Below are positions 50,858 to 61,443 of a stretch of DNA of 64,000 bases, one piece after another; the stretch's first letter is position 1; each line of letters starts with the position of its first letter. Under the pieces are notes generated by a model that was not told the DNA's origin, ran no database searches, and saw only the letters and a list, made by a program, of their open reading frames with translations. The position numbers and the translations under genes were made by a program. This DNA comes from Undaria pinnatifida (Eukaryota; Sar; Phaeophyceae; Laminariales; Alariaceae): NCBI GenBank assembly GCA_012845835.1, contig JABAKD010000011.1:9486381-9550380 (forward strand), given 5' to 3'.

Positions 50858-51112
50858 CTAGTCCCCAAAAAGTGAGGTCAAGTTCTAACGGCGCGATAAT
50901 CGCCACGCGTCCGAGCAAGACGTCGGTTCACTAGACCTTGGCATGCACTAGTTCTTGTTTCTTTTTTTTCTTTTATCCTCCGGCGGACATGGGGAAAAGA
51001 ACAAAGCTTAGTTAGGCTCAGACTGATTCTACGATAGCCCCCCCCCCCCTAAAACCAGCGGTTTTCTTTGGCGAACGTTTTGTGACTGGTCGACACAAGA
51101 GAAAGGATACGA

Positions 51113-51883
51113 TTGAAAACGAAGTATCCATATATTGCCTTGTGTGCAAAGGCCTATCGATCGATGACGTCGAAGTGTCGAGGGGACACCGTAGTTCAGG
51201 AGATACGACCCGGAGCTGGTTTTGAAACTGGGGATTTTGTTAAAGAAACGTTGGGGGGGCTACCGTGGAACGACTCCCCACCACATAACTTCCAGGTATT
51301 TTTATACTTGCCGTGTGTCGATTTAACTCAATACGCCCGTTCCATTGCCTTGAACACCCCAGCGTCTGTTCGAGAGGTGGGGGGAGCGGGACGGGGGGTC
51401 CACCCGCGTGACTATGAAACCCCTATTCGAACAGAAGTAAGGATTTTCGCCCTTTACCGTCCAGAATCCTTGAACAACACATTAGTCCTTGAATCTGTCA
51501 TCATCGGGTTATCCGAAAGCGAGCCTATGAGCGTACACCAGCTAAGAGCTGAGACACACGCCGCACAGTCGCAGGAGTTTTCTGCGTTTTTTTTAGTCCC
51601 GCCGAGATATCGATCGGTTCTTGGAAGGATGCAGTTCACCCTTCATGCGACTCGCCGAACACCGCACGGCGCTTCGTGCTTGGTGCAAGCAATGTCTGCC
51701 TGGTTGGTGACAACCCGACGCGCTCCGTCCCAGCATAGCAGGGGATGCGAGGGTCTATGGATCACTGCGGCCATCCAAAAACTGAGTACCCCTCCCCCCC
51801 CCCCCCCCGGTTCACAACAATCAGGGGTGATTTTGAGTACTCTGGCCACCCATGCTCAGGCACACATGGTAATGGGTTTGTAG
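51113..51883 (+). CDS. 256-codon open frame, C-terminal third is repeat
   Basis: Starts MKTKYPYIALCAKAYRS. The first 160 codons are non-repetitive (for example FQVFLYLPCVDLTQYARS and VRIFALYRPESLNNTLVL) and no family is recognised. From about 51620 the frame runs into the poly-C repeat family, including a Pro run from the C tract. If real, the repeat has become the 3' end of the gene; a chance frame is equally possible. Confidence 0.25.
   Translation: MKTKYPYIALCAKAYRSMTSKCRGDTVVQEIRPGAGFETGDFVKETLGGLPWNDSPPHNFQVFLYLPCVDLTQYARSIALNTPASVREVGGAGRGVHPRDYETPIRTEVRIFALYRPESLNNTLVLESVIIGLSESEPMSVHQLRAETHAAQSQEFSAFFLVPPRYRSVLGRMQFTLHATRRTPHGASCLVQAMSAWLVTTRRAPSQHSRGCEGLWITAAIQKLSTPPPPPPGSQQSGVILSTLATHAQAHMVMGL
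51620..51830 (-). repeat. poly-G/poly-C ended repeat (family B), copy 1
   Basis: Minus-strand orientation relative to 54085: C-run at 51795-51809, then upstream ATCACTGCGGCCATCCAAAA, GAGGGTCTATGG, CGCTCCGTCCC, GTCTGCCTGGTTGGTGAC, GCTTGGTGCAAGCAATG and CCCTTCATGCGACTCGCCGA. Confidence 0.7.
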
Positions 51884-52109
51884 GCTTTACCTGTGTTCCA
51901 AAAATAAGCATCCCCTTCCCCCCCCGCTCCTCGCTGCGCGCACAAATGTTGGAGGTGGTCCCATTCAGAATAGGAACGGTGGCGCTCCGCTCGAAAGGGA
52001 TACATGGTCAACGATCAAACAACTAAGACAGGCAAAAAAAAGGGGTACCCCCTCCTCCCGACCTGCCCCCTGGAAGCTCTGTCTCGAGAAGGAGGGTGCG
52101 CGGTCAACG

Positions 52110-52310
52110 CTCACATAACTAAGGAAAGCCACGAAATGGCCACCCTCCCCCCCTGCGCTTTGATGCACGCGATATCTGCCTGGTCGTGCAAAACCTGGCG
52201 TGTCACATCCAGACTTTTTAGGGATGACAGGGTCGATGTTCTTGAGCCTACGGCTGTGCATGAAATGAGTACTCCCTCCCCCCCCCCCCCCCCCGTCGCT
52301 GGGGATAACG
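52110..52310 (-). repeat. family B repeat, copy 2 (diverged)
   Basis: C-run at 52279-52294, preceded by ATGAAATGAGTACTCCC, CCTACGGCTGTGCAT, GTCTGCCTGG-like TATCTGCCTGGTCGTGC, CGTGTCACATCC. Related in order to copy 1. Confidence 0.6.
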
Positions 52311-53629
52311 TGGTGGCAGCCCCGGTCTTCGACGTTTGGATTCCCGTACGGATACATCTTCTTTCCGTTTCCCCTCTAGACGTCACTTCAGGAGGCTGTT
52401 GAGGTAAGTCCCCATTCCTCCGTTGCGGTGTGACGGTTTGTAGCAAGTGCCTCCTCATCATACATGGCAGGCGTTATCGCCGGCCAGAATGAGGGTCCAC
52501 GCTCCCGCCTCTTCGTTCGCAAGGCTTTTCATCTGGCGGCCAGCAAGAAACCAATACAAGAGACGCACAACAATCCACGCAACCCTTGAGCAGAGTAACC
52601 AGTGCAGAGCCAGAGGCATCCCTGTATAGCAGTAGTTGGTCCCCAGGTCCATACCGCCTTCAAGGCGTCATAGCCTTGCAGATTGGAGGTGTGGAAGTTG
52701 GTTGTGGGTATTGGAGAACCGCATGTGTTCGATTCATGCTCGAATTAGTAATATACTGTAGTTCAATTTGCGCTCCCCTGAATGTTTCACTGTTGTGTGT
52801 TTCCGGTTCATCAGGGTGGGGATGGGGTAGGGTTAGTTACTACACGGGAGATAGCTACATTGCCAAACAATAATGATGACTACATCCATATCGCACCAGT
52901 TACAGGATAGTACCGGTTTTAATATCTACGTTTGCCCTTCGGGTCTGCCTGCTAAGCAGGCCCTGTGTGCACCGCCCACGTGCGCAGATTTTTTGTATTG
53001 CGTTCTACGATTTATATTATTGATAGTCAGCGATAACACGTCTCGTATGATATGCTCCGGATGACCGGCCTGAACGAAGGGCTCCGCTGTACCCCGCCCT
53101 GAAATGTTCACCCCTGTGCAAGTCTCATGCGCAACATGTGTTTCGGCGCCGTAATTGGACACGTCGTATAGGAATAGAGATAACGAAACACATGTTACGG
53201 TCTGCCTTGACTCCTTGGGAGAGGAAAATAATGATGGGCCTTCAGCCGTATGCGTTTATCACGGGCTCCTCACACAATCAAGCCGTATCTCACGTTGCAG
53301 CATCATCACACAAATGAGCTTCGTATGACTGCAGATGGCACCCATGAGATATGGCCTGGAACCATGCAATGCCTCTTAGCATAATAGAAAACCCCTAGAT
53401 CTCGGCAGACCAGTACGGAAAAAACAGGATGTCACTGTCATCCATTATACCGTATTCCTTAGTCCTGGATATTTTGCCTAGAAACCTCCCAGGTCAAAGG
53501 ATATCACTACAGCAGCGCACATCCCCATGGACCCCATATCTAAAACAGGTCGGATCCTGGAAAAACGCCGTTTCCACGAACTAGAACACGAATCGACTAC
53601 AGTACGTATGCGGCTCTCTACAAAACCCA
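52311..53629. other. no recognised feature
   Basis: No domain-bearing frame, splice-supported exon or repeat was recognised. Confidence 0.3.
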
Positions 53630-53916
53630 GACGCGTGCTAGGTTAGAGGTGCACACCGCACATTTTTCTGAGGTCCACCTCATTTTCGGAGCTTAAGACT
53701 ACCTCTCCCAAAAAACTAATTTGTGGAAAAAAAAAAACTGCTACACCGCATGAAAGACCCCATGGCCTGGGGTACACAACGAGAATCGTGGTGCAAAAGA
53801 AAATGGTCTCTATTATTTATTTATTTTCCGACAATTTTGGGTTAAGGAGCGCCCTGTCATTCAGAAACCATTTCAGCCGAAAAGTGCTACCTCGATCGCA
53901 CAAGTAGCACGCGCGT
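53630..53916 (+). mobile_element. GACGCGTGCTACG MITE, copy A3
   Basis: Full length, 287 bp, with ends GACGCGTGCTAGG and GTAGCACGCGCGTC and internal landmarks in order, including ATTATTTATTTATTTTCCGA shared with copy A2. Confidence 0.8.
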
Positions 53917-54074
53917 CCCCATTCCCTCACCTCTTACTTGCTCGGTCACGAAGCCTCCCGAAGCAACGTCTAAAACAAAAAAGGACAAACATCCCACCGG
54001 AGGACGGGATTCGAAACGAACGTACAACCGAGGTTACCGCATCATCCATAGTAGTGGTGAAAGAGGAGGGAGAT

Positions 54075-54310
54075 GGGGAACGGGGGGGGTGTACTTACTC
54101 AGTTCATGCATGGCCGTGGTCCTATGACCATAGACCCTCGCATCCACTACTATGCCGGGACGGAGCGCACGTCGGGTTTTCGCCAACCAGGCAGACATTG
54201 CTTGCACCAAGCGCGAAGCGCCGTGAGGTGTTCGGCGAGTCGCATGAAGGGTGGACTGCATCCTTTTCCAAGAACCGCTCGTACAGCGGACTTCGGCACC
54301 TTGTGCCTAC
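54075..54310 (+). repeat. family B repeat, copy 3
   Basis: Begins after a G run: TTCATGCATGGCCGTGGTCC, ATAGACCCTCGCATCC, GGGACGGAGC, GTTTTCGCCAACCAGGCAGA, CATTGCTTGCACCAAGCGCG, AGTCGCATGAAGGGTGGACT, CCAAGAACCGCTCGTACAGC. Confidence 0.75.
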
Positions 54311-54734
54311 TTTCTTGCTCATGGATGGCAGCGCCAATGAGTTATACTTAGTTTTCTGGTGTGGCCACTCCAGAGACAGCAATGGGTATTACCATGTAAC
54401 TGCCTCGTGGGTGCAAGTACCATATTCGCACTACGACAACGCGACTGTTCCCCTTGTGCGGAGTTAGGGTTCTCCACCCCGAACAACATGATCAAACTCG
54501 ACAACCATCATGGTGACCTGTGCCGAAAAAAAAAAAACGGTACCCTGGTTGTCTTATTAATAGCTCACGCGGTGGCTGGCATGTTTTACAGCGTCGTTGC
54601 CAACCAACACCAACCCCAATATACACAAATAATGGTTTACAGCGTCGGTGCCAACCGAAGCCAACTATTACATATATATTGTAAGGGGGATGGGGGAGGG
54701 GGGGGAGGGTCCTCATTTCACCCCCTCTTCCCCC

Positions 54735-55000
54735 GCTAGGGGGGGGGGGATTCGTCGTATCATGCATAACCGTAGTCCGTTACGCCACAGATCCTCGCAT
54801 CCCGACAATGCCGGGATGGAGCATGTCGGGTTTAAACCTGCCAGGCAGACATCACGTGCACCAAGCGCGAAGCGTCGTGAAAGTGCTCGGCGGGTCGCAC
54901 GAAGGGTAAGCTGCAGTCTTGCCAAGAGCTGCTTGTAAGGCGGACTCAGGCACCTTGTGCGTACATTCTTGGAAAATGTGGGTGACAGCGTCGAAATGGG
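54735..55000 (+). repeat. family B repeat, copy 4
   Basis: G run, then ATCATGCATAACCGTAGTCC, GATCCTCGCATCCC, GGGATGGAGCATGTCGGGTT, CAGGCAGACATCACGTGCAC, CGCACGAAGGGTAAGCTGCA, CCAAGAGCTGCTTGTAAGGC. Confidence 0.75.
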
Positions 55001-55319
55001 CTTGATCTTGGCTTTCAAGCAGGCCGCTTCCAGAGACAGCAACAGGTACATTCCATGAACATGATATACCAGGTGTTTAACTGCCGTCGTGGGAATCCGA
55101 CCAAATACATATAGAGACTACCTGGTACGCGATACGATAATTCCTCTTCGCCCATGTCGAACTCCATTTTTTTTTCTAGTCTCTAACTTCAAGTGTTTTG
55201 TCCCCATCATGTCGGGACTGCGGTGCTTAAAGGGTATTAAGGTTCGACACCCTCCTGCATTTTTTTTTTTTTTTCCATTCCATTTATTGTCCTCGCACTA
55301 CTCTCGTGCTCCCTCCCAG

Positions 55320-55625
55320 TAGTAACTCAGATCCGGGGTCACATAGCGGGCCCTCCTCCCCCCTCCCCACTGCGGTACGTGCCTTCATTTTTACCGCGAG
55401 AATAATTCTTCGGCGTTTTTCTTCCCTCGTCGACCCGCGTCGAATTGTACCTACTCGAACGCTGCTACGCGTTCTCAGCAGTTGATCCGCTTTTTTGCAT
55501 TCTTGCAAATAAAGTAAAAATCTCACCACACGGTGTGACTCGAACTCAAGGACCAACGCTATTAATAGTAGTATTCGAGGGTAACCACTGGACCACCGGG
55601 GCGACCGGCTACGATATGTGTAATG
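55320..55625 (-). mobile_element. tRNA-derived SINE-like element, most complete copy
   Basis: On the minus strand: GTCGCCCCGGTGGTCCAGTG (A box within), TTACCCTCGAATAC..., GAGTTCGAGTCACACC (B box), then an internal body (GAGAACGCGTAGCAGCGTTC, CAATTCGACGCGGGTCGACG, AGGGAAGAAAAACGCCG) and the tail CTCGCGGTAAAAATGAAGGC, ACGTACCGCAGTGGGGAGG. The A-to-B box spacing is tRNA-like. Head fragments and bodies recur at 28600, 26150 and 31655. Confidence 0.65.
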
Positions 55626-55744
55626 GTCTATGTCGAGCACGATCCCCTGGCTATCGTCAAAAAAGGAGAGACAAAAAATACCCTGGTTGTTTGGCTCACG
55701 CCGTGAGTGGCGCAATTTTACAGCGGCGTTGCCAACCGACGCCT

Positions 55745-55922
55745 TCCCCAAGGGAGAGGGGTGCACTCATTTCATTGACAGCCGTAGTCTCAAGACCATT
55801 GACCCTCACATCTCTACAAAGCCGGGGGACACAACACGTCGCGTTTTCGCCGACCAGCGAGGCAGACATCGCGTGCGCCAAGCTCAAAGAGCCGCGAGGC
55901 GTTCGAACGGCGAGTCGCAGAA
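55745..55922 (+). repeat. family B repeat, copy 5
   Basis: GGGGTGCACTCATTTCATTG, CAGCCGTAGTCTCAAGACC, GACCCTCACATC, GTCGCGTTTTCGCCGACCAG, GCAGACATCGCGTGCGCCAA, GCCGCGAGGCGTTCG. Immediately followed by MITE copy A4. Confidence 0.7.
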
Positions 55923-56202
55923 GCGTGTACGATAAGGGGGTGCACCACTTTTTTTTCTAATACACTACCCCTCAATTTCGGAGCTTAAGACCTCTCCCAT
56001 AAACTGATTTGGAGAAAATAAAGCTGTTACGAGAGGTACACCACCGGATGAAAAAAAAAATCCCATCAGGCGCCTGAGGTACACGACGATCATCTTGCAA
56101 ACAAAATGGCCGATTTCCGACGATTTTGGGTTAAGGAGTGTCTTAAGTCATTCAGAAAACATTTCCGACGAAAAGTGATACCTCTATCTCGTAGCATGCG
56201 TC
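55923..56202 (+). mobile_element. GACGCGTGCTACG MITE, copy A4
   Basis: 280 bp. The left end is decayed (GCGTGTACGATAAGGGGGTG); the right end TCTCGTAGCATGCGTC is intact. Internal landmarks complete. Confidence 0.75.
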
Positions 56203-56766
56203 CGCACGAAGGGTGAACTCTGCATCCTACTAATAACCACTTGTGGGGCGGGGGGGAACCTCCTCCGTGAGCGGGGGGGGCGGGGGGGGGGGGGGTATCG
56301 GCGAAGAACACAGAACGGAACCCACAATCCTGAGTGTCGAGGGGTACAGCCAGAGTATCCCAACCACTCCCGACGGTAGACGCGGGCGGGTCAGCGGGAC
56401 CAAGACTTCTGGAAGAACTAAGGACGCTCGTGAATAAGAGCAGAGGGGGGCATAATCAAATTCATGAGACGGTCTGAAGACTGGGCGGTCATTAAAAAAA
56501 ACTGAGGCGCGGTCGAGAAAACTCCCGGAACGAGGCAACCCTGTGGCGCACAAGTAGTTTTATATATACCAACCACACGGTATAGCGTTACGGAAGTGTG
56601 TTCCATTTACATCGGAACGGTATCTACAGTGAGTACGCTGTATTGTCGGACGACAAAAAATGATAATGAAATGGCAAAAAAGGAGTCGGGGAGAAAAACA
56701 TGACTCGTAGGTAAAATCGACGTTGGGGTCTACACGCGGAAAAAATACAACAGAATTATCAGGAAA

Positions 56767-57034
56767 ACACAAACAAACAAACAAACAAACAAACAAACAA
56801 ACAAACAAACAAACAAACAGACAAACAAACAAACAAACAAACAGACAAACAGACAAATAAACAAACAAACAAACAAACAAACAAACAAACAAACAAACAA
56901 ACAAACAAACAAACAAACAAACAAACAAACAAACAAACAAACAAACAAACAAACAAACAAACAAACAAACAAACAAACAAACAAACAAACAAACAAACAA
57001 ACAAACAAACGAACAAACAAACAAACAAACAAAC
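56767..57034 (+). repeat. (ACAA)n tetranucleotide microsatellite, about 270 bp
   Basis: About 66 units with a few ACAG and ACGA variants in the first third. Artificial Leu/Phe/Val/Cys frames on the minus strand come from this repeat. Confidence 0.97.
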
Positions 57035-57574
57035 AACAGACATTTAGAATAACCTCAATACCAGGTTTATGATATTCTTGTGACGATATGCCAAGGCTGA
57101 CAGCATAAAAACCGGGCGCCATCGTTGGCGGCGCGAAGCCTGGGTGAAGCCCGTGTACACCAAAGGGCTCCATCTACGTTAAGTTGCATTTATTTGCACC
57201 CCCCGGCCGGGGAAAAAAAATAAAAAACGCGTTTTTTTTGTAGATGCCCAACGAAAGGGATCGCAAACACCAAGAAGCCAATAGTACCGCCGACGCGTTC
57301 TACGATACGTATTACAAGTCGTACCATTTTTTGGCTAAAACGTTTTCCGATTGACGTGGGGGCTCCTTACTTAACTAACCGACAATGTCGTCGTGATTTT
57401 TTCATTGCTTTTGTTTTTGCAAAAAATGTTTTCGTCGAGTATACATGTGTGTGCCTACAGCAGTCAGTAGGACACGGCATTACTCTTTGGGTACATAGCA
57501 ACTTTTTTGTTTCGCTCCAAACTACAAGGCTCTCTCCTTAACCCCCAAATCGTCGGGAATTAATTTCTGTTTCG

Positions 57575-58157
57575 GACGCATGCTACGATAGAGGGGTGCA
57601 GCTCTTTCTTTCTTTAAAGGTTCCTCAAATTTGGGAGCTCAAAAGACCTCCCAGAGGGGTACCACTTTCTTTCTTCAAGGGTTCCTCAATTTGGGAGCTT
57701 AAAGAGACCTTCCAGAGGGGTACCACTTTCTTCAAGGGTTCCTCAATTTGGGAGCTCAAGAGACCTCCCAGAGGGGTGCCACTTCCCTTCTTTAAGGGTT
57801 CCTCAATTTGGGAGCTTGAGAGACCTCTCAGAGGGGTGCCACTTTCTTTCTTTAAAGGTTCCTCAATTTGGGAGCTTAAGAGACCTCCCAGAGGGGTACC
57901 ACTTTCTTTCTTTAAGGGTTCCTCAATTTGGGAGCTCAAGAGACCTCCCCCCCCCCCCGAAAACTGATTTGGAGAAAAAAATAAATCAGCTACAAGTACA
58001 CCGGATGAAAAATCCCATGGCCTACGAAGGTGTGCAAACGACAATCGCATCACGCAGAAAAAAAAAATGGCCGATTTTTTCCGACGATTTTGGGTTAAGG
58101 AGTCCCGTCATTCAGAAAACGTTTCAGCCAAAAAACGGTATACCTTTATTTCCGACG
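57575..58157 (+). mobile_element. MITE copy A5 with an internally amplified minisatellite
   Basis: Starts GACGCATGCTACGATAGAGG and has the usual distal part (CTGATTTGGAGAAAA, CCGACGATTTTGGGTTAAGG, GTCATTCAGAAAAC). The module GAGGGGTGCCACTTTCTTTC, TTTAAGGGTTCCTCAATTTG, GGAGCTCAAGAGACCTCCCA occurs six times (57595-57950) where other copies have it once. The terminal GCATGCGTC is missing; a second CCGACGATTTTGGGTTAA follows instead. Confidence 0.8.
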
Positions 58158-58169
58158 ATTTTGGGTTAA

Positions 58170-58248
58170 CCCTTTTAGAACTGGACGACCTTTTGGGGAC
58201 ATTTTTTGTCCCCAAAAAAAACAAAAACACTTGGACTTTGTGAGGGAC
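58170..58248 (+). mobile_element. TTAA-flanked piggyBac-like MITE, related copy
   Basis: Between TTAA at 58166-58169 and TTAA at 58249-58252. Starts CCCTTTTAGAACTGG and contains GGGGACA/TGTCCCC like the 11526 element. It lies inside the end of MITE A5. Confidence 0.5.
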
Positions 58249-58607
58249 TTAAAATACGTATCTAATTCGAGTGCGATTCTAGGGGTAGTAATCTCTCGGC
58301 GATTAGCTATCCTGGGAACAAACTGACAGTCTCGGCAGAGTCGACCAATGAGGATGGGCCACGAAGAGTGGTGGTGCGGCCGTGTCGGTTCGGGATACTC
58401 CCCGTGTAAGGGCGCCGCAGACACTCCTCATCTAGCGCAAGGCAGCCACGAGGCGCCAGGGAGGAACCATGGACGACGTGGAGGAGCTAGGTACAGTCAC
58501 AACACACACCTGCGACTTGGAACACTCGGCCGTCCTACGGGGCAGGAACTTGCTGCGAGAGAAAGGATGTACATTGTGGTCTGGCGGCGATTAGTGGTGC
58601 GGCATTC

Positions 58608-58907
58608 TTGCAAGGTGGCTTGGAGATCAAACAAGCGCTCCCCAACGGATACTGCGCCCTCCATTCGGTGTCCCTGGCCCAACACAACTCGTATGCGGAA
58701 AGCTGCATACTGGCGAACTGCCGGGCTGAGATCGTAGATGAATGCGTTCAGGCGGTTTTGGGGAGCACTGGTCAACTGGGACGGCGGGAAAGCGGTGCCG
58801 CAAGAAGCGGAGGAAATGCTGGCAAAACTCGTTTTTTCACGGTGAAAGCAACAGATAAACTGGGGAACGACCGACAGGTGCGCAAAGTAGATGATGCATA
58901 CGAGTAA
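58608..58907 (+). CDS. possible OTU-like peptidase fragment
   Basis: The open frame has EIKQALPNGYCALHSVSLAQ near its start, resembling the DGNCLFxSVS catalytic block of OTU cysteine peptidases, but with Asn in place of the Asp. The rest (ILANCRAEIVDECVQAVLGS) is not diagnostic, and the catalytic His is not evident. A short frame at 58469-58600 (MDDVEELGTVTTHTCDLEHS) ends just upstream in another phase and may belong to the same broken or spliced gene. A donor-like ACG|GTGAAA is near 58840. The strand opposite is also open, so this is tentative. Confidence 0.25.
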   Translation: MQGGLEIKQALPNGYCALHSVSLAQHNSYAESCILANCRAEIVDECVQAVLGSTGQLGRRESGAARSGGNAGKTRFFTVKATDKLGNDRQVRKVDDAYE

Positions 58908-58959
58908 TCGTAATACACTTTCCATTCCCTCGGCGACAACTCTCCATGTACAGTGTGTC

Positions 58960-60030
58960 GCGCGTTCTGCTGTTCGTACTATTGGTGTTGATTTACGTGT
59001 AGATGTGATGACGGTGCTGTCAGTGGCAGGTTGTCGTCGTGCTGCTGTGAGCGGCAAGTCGTTTGTGCTGTGGTGAGCGGCAGGTACTTGTGCTGCTGTG
59101 TTACTGCTGTTGTTGCTGTTTTTGTAGAAAAATGTGATTGACTGTACAACAGAGTGTGGTAGGATGCCCTAGTAGTGCTGTAAAGTTACTAACGGAAATG
59201 TAAGGAGCGCTACAATATTTATATTTTCTCTAAACAATCTTTATATTTCTGTCTAATTTAGTCTTCTTTCTGATGTTTGTAGGCATACTCTTTGGCTTGT
59301 ACTCGTGTACGTAAATCCGGTGTGGTCGTACAAGTACATGAGCTGGTGGTGTTGTCAATCGGTACGTGCTCATGCTGCGGTAGGAGTGCTGTTGTTGTAC
59401 AAATGTGTCTGGTGCTGTCAGGGGGATGGCCTCGTAGTGTGCACCCAGCAGTGGTGGTGTAGAAACGTGTAGAGAGCTTCTAGACGGCCTCGTGGCTTCT
59501 GGACAGCGTTGCAGTTATAGCTACTGCCATGAATGTAAATGTAAGGAACATTTACATATCATAATAAATAGTAACTGTCCCTTATATTTGCGTCATTTGT
59601 TCATCACTGCTACTGTATGCATGGGTGTAAACACAGGAGTGGGCATACCGAGAAGTTGCTTGTACTTGTGCGTACCCTGCTATTGTTTGTATAAGTACTT
59701 GCGTAGCACGCACTGATGTTCCTACCCTTGGTGTGGTTGTACGCGCAGATAGGGTGATGGTGCTACTGTGCGAGTGCTGTTGTCGTAGAGATGCCATTTC
59801 ATGTCATCAGTCGCCAGGAAGATACCCTCGTAGGGCTGTATTGATATGGGCAGAAACATAAAGCTCGATTTCATATTAATAATAATAGCAAAGGGTCCTT
59901 GCAGTTTTGCGTTCAGTATTGTGATCCTGTGTTTACACCTACCTGTACTACTGGTGTGGTTCCTACTTGTAGATGTGATCGTGGCGCTGTTGTATGATAG
60001 ACGACAAACATGTGTAGAAACGCGAGGCCA
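58960..60030 (+). repeat. diverged tandem units of about 300-400 bp, TGTGGT-rich
   Basis: Units near 58970, 59310, 59720 and 59940 share TGGTGTKGWTYTACTTGTAG-like, GATGTGATSRYGGYGCTGT and, between them, AAATGTAAGGARC with AT-rich stretches. Similarity is weak but in the same order. Confidence 0.45.
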
Positions 60031-60119
60031 GGGCATCATGCAAATTCGAAAGATGAGTATCGATCGAACTCATAGCTGGCGTATTTTGTTGGTTGTGTTT
60101 TTATAAAATAGCTGAAGCG

Positions 60120-60288
60120 CAGTACCGGCCCGCTCATAAGAAAGCTCCTTTGAAGAAAGTCAGCCTTCGATTTGTAAAAGATTGAGGAAGTGACCAGCCT
60201 GGGTGGCGAATGCCACACTGATTTCTGTATGTTGGGGCGGTGGTTGGCTGAGCCCGATTTCTGGTTTCTTATGAGCAGGCCGGTACTG
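60120..60288. mobile_element. 169-bp TIR element, Tc1/mariner-like ends
   Basis: Left CAGTACCGGCCCGCTCATAA and right, inverted, CAGTACCGGCCTGCTCATAA with GAAA following in both: 24-bp ends with a single early mismatch. TA follows the right end; the left flank reads GC where TA would be expected. No coding capacity. Confidence 0.75.
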
Positions 60289-60606
60289 TATGATAGCTAA
60301 TGTATTTCTCAGCTGGTATTGTTGTATATTTTGTTCGTGATACTCCGAGTATTTGTTTATAAACCATTAGACTAGACTAGACTAATTTGATTGAACTTAA
60401 AGCTGACGTATTTGAAACATTTTTTTTCAATAAATACCCTAATATGGGTAAGATTGCCATCGATATACAGTAAGATTTTTCACTATTGCCAAATTTATTC
60501 CCCTCCATATGGGATATGTAGTGGTAGTGCGCAGAATTATGACGTACCGAAATCGCCCTTGGTAAAGTTGTCCTGGTGGTAACATCCTGGTATTTTTTCA
60601 TCTGTC

Positions 60607-60837
60607 TTGAAAAATACATCTTATCTATCCAAAGGGTTATTGCTGGCAGCATTCAGTCGGCAGGAGGAATGGAACAGTTTCAACACGACCAAATTCCGCA
60701 ACAATGACGAGTATAGCCCTTCCTCGTCACGCGCACACACCGAATGTGCTCGTGTCAGGTATAAAGAGGCACAAAGGCCTGACTACGACGTAGTGCAGAA
60801 CATTCTTCACGTGTTGATCAGGAGGTTGCCTATGTAG
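60607..60837 (+). CDS. exon-like open frame, unrecognised
   Basis: Open frame ending TAG at 60835-60837, preceded by a T-rich tract and AG dinucleotides (CTATCCAAAG, GTCGGCAG). It encodes EEWNSFNTTKFRNNDEYSPS then YKEAQRPDYDVVQNILHVLI. No family recognised. Confidence 0.2.
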   Translation: MKNTSYLSKGLLLAAFSRQEEWNSFNTTKFRNNDEYSPSSSRAHTECARVRYKEAQRPDYDVVQNILHVLIRRLPM

Positions 60838-60939
60838 TCACTACTTTGGAAGTCTTGCGCTGCACTAACATCTACAAAATATTAACACTTACATCTCCCG
60901 CACCCCTAACGCGTTATTTATGAACCACAGACAAAATAT

Positions 60940-61443
60940 ATGAGGCAAGGGAAGAGGCCGACGAGGCGGTCGCGGAGAGATTGGGAGGGGTGGGGTGAGG
61001 GGGACGACATTTTACGAGACGAGAAGGGGGGCGAGAGGGAAGACAGTATGGGAGGCGAAAAGGGGGGCGAGGACGGGGAGGCCATAGGAAGCAAGAAGGG
61101 GAGTGTGGAGGGATCAGCTGGTATGCCATCTAAAGAGGATATTGACCAACGCCGGTGGTTCGGCTCAGGAATAAAGGGTGCGGATTGGGCGGAAGGGTAC
61201 AACGGCAGGGACAACGAAGGCGACGAGAGCATAGACTACCGCCGTTCCGAGTGCGAGGGCACAGGTTTCGACTACGACGTATGTCATCGAAGAAGGGAGG
61301 GGGCGGATTACTCCGAGCAATTTCGACCGTCGCCAACAACGCTCAAATCTCTTCCGCGATTCGACGAGAATAACCTGGGCCGATTCACTGTGGATGTCAT
61401 CGGCAAGTTGGCGTTAGGACGGCACGCCCAAGGACTGGCCTGA
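60940..61443 (+). CDS. hypothetical open frame, 167 codons
   Basis: Starts at ATG 60940. Residues 1-60 are highly charged and Gly-rich (GEGDDILRDEKGGEREDSMG). The C-terminal part has FRPSPTTLKSLPRFDENNLG and FTVDVIGKLALG; the latter slightly resembles a helix motif in cytochromes P450, far too little for an assignment. No intron signals were established. Confidence 0.25.
   Translation: MRQGKRPTRRSRRDWEGWGEGDDILRDEKGGEREDSMGGEKGGEDGEAIGSKKGSVEGSAGMPSKEDIDQRRWFGSGIKGADWAEGYNGRDNEGDESIDYRRSECEGTGFDYDVCHRRREGADYSEQFRPSPTTLKSLPRFDENNLGRFTVDVIGKLALGRHAQGLA

Noticed and set aside
55284-55766. 160-codon minus-strand open frame
   Set aside because: It coincides with the SINE-like repeat and its flank, and has no domain.
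56560-57173. Minus-strand frames rich in FVCLFVCL that look like membrane proteins
   Set aside because: Produced by the (ACAA)n tetranucleotide repeat, not by a gene.
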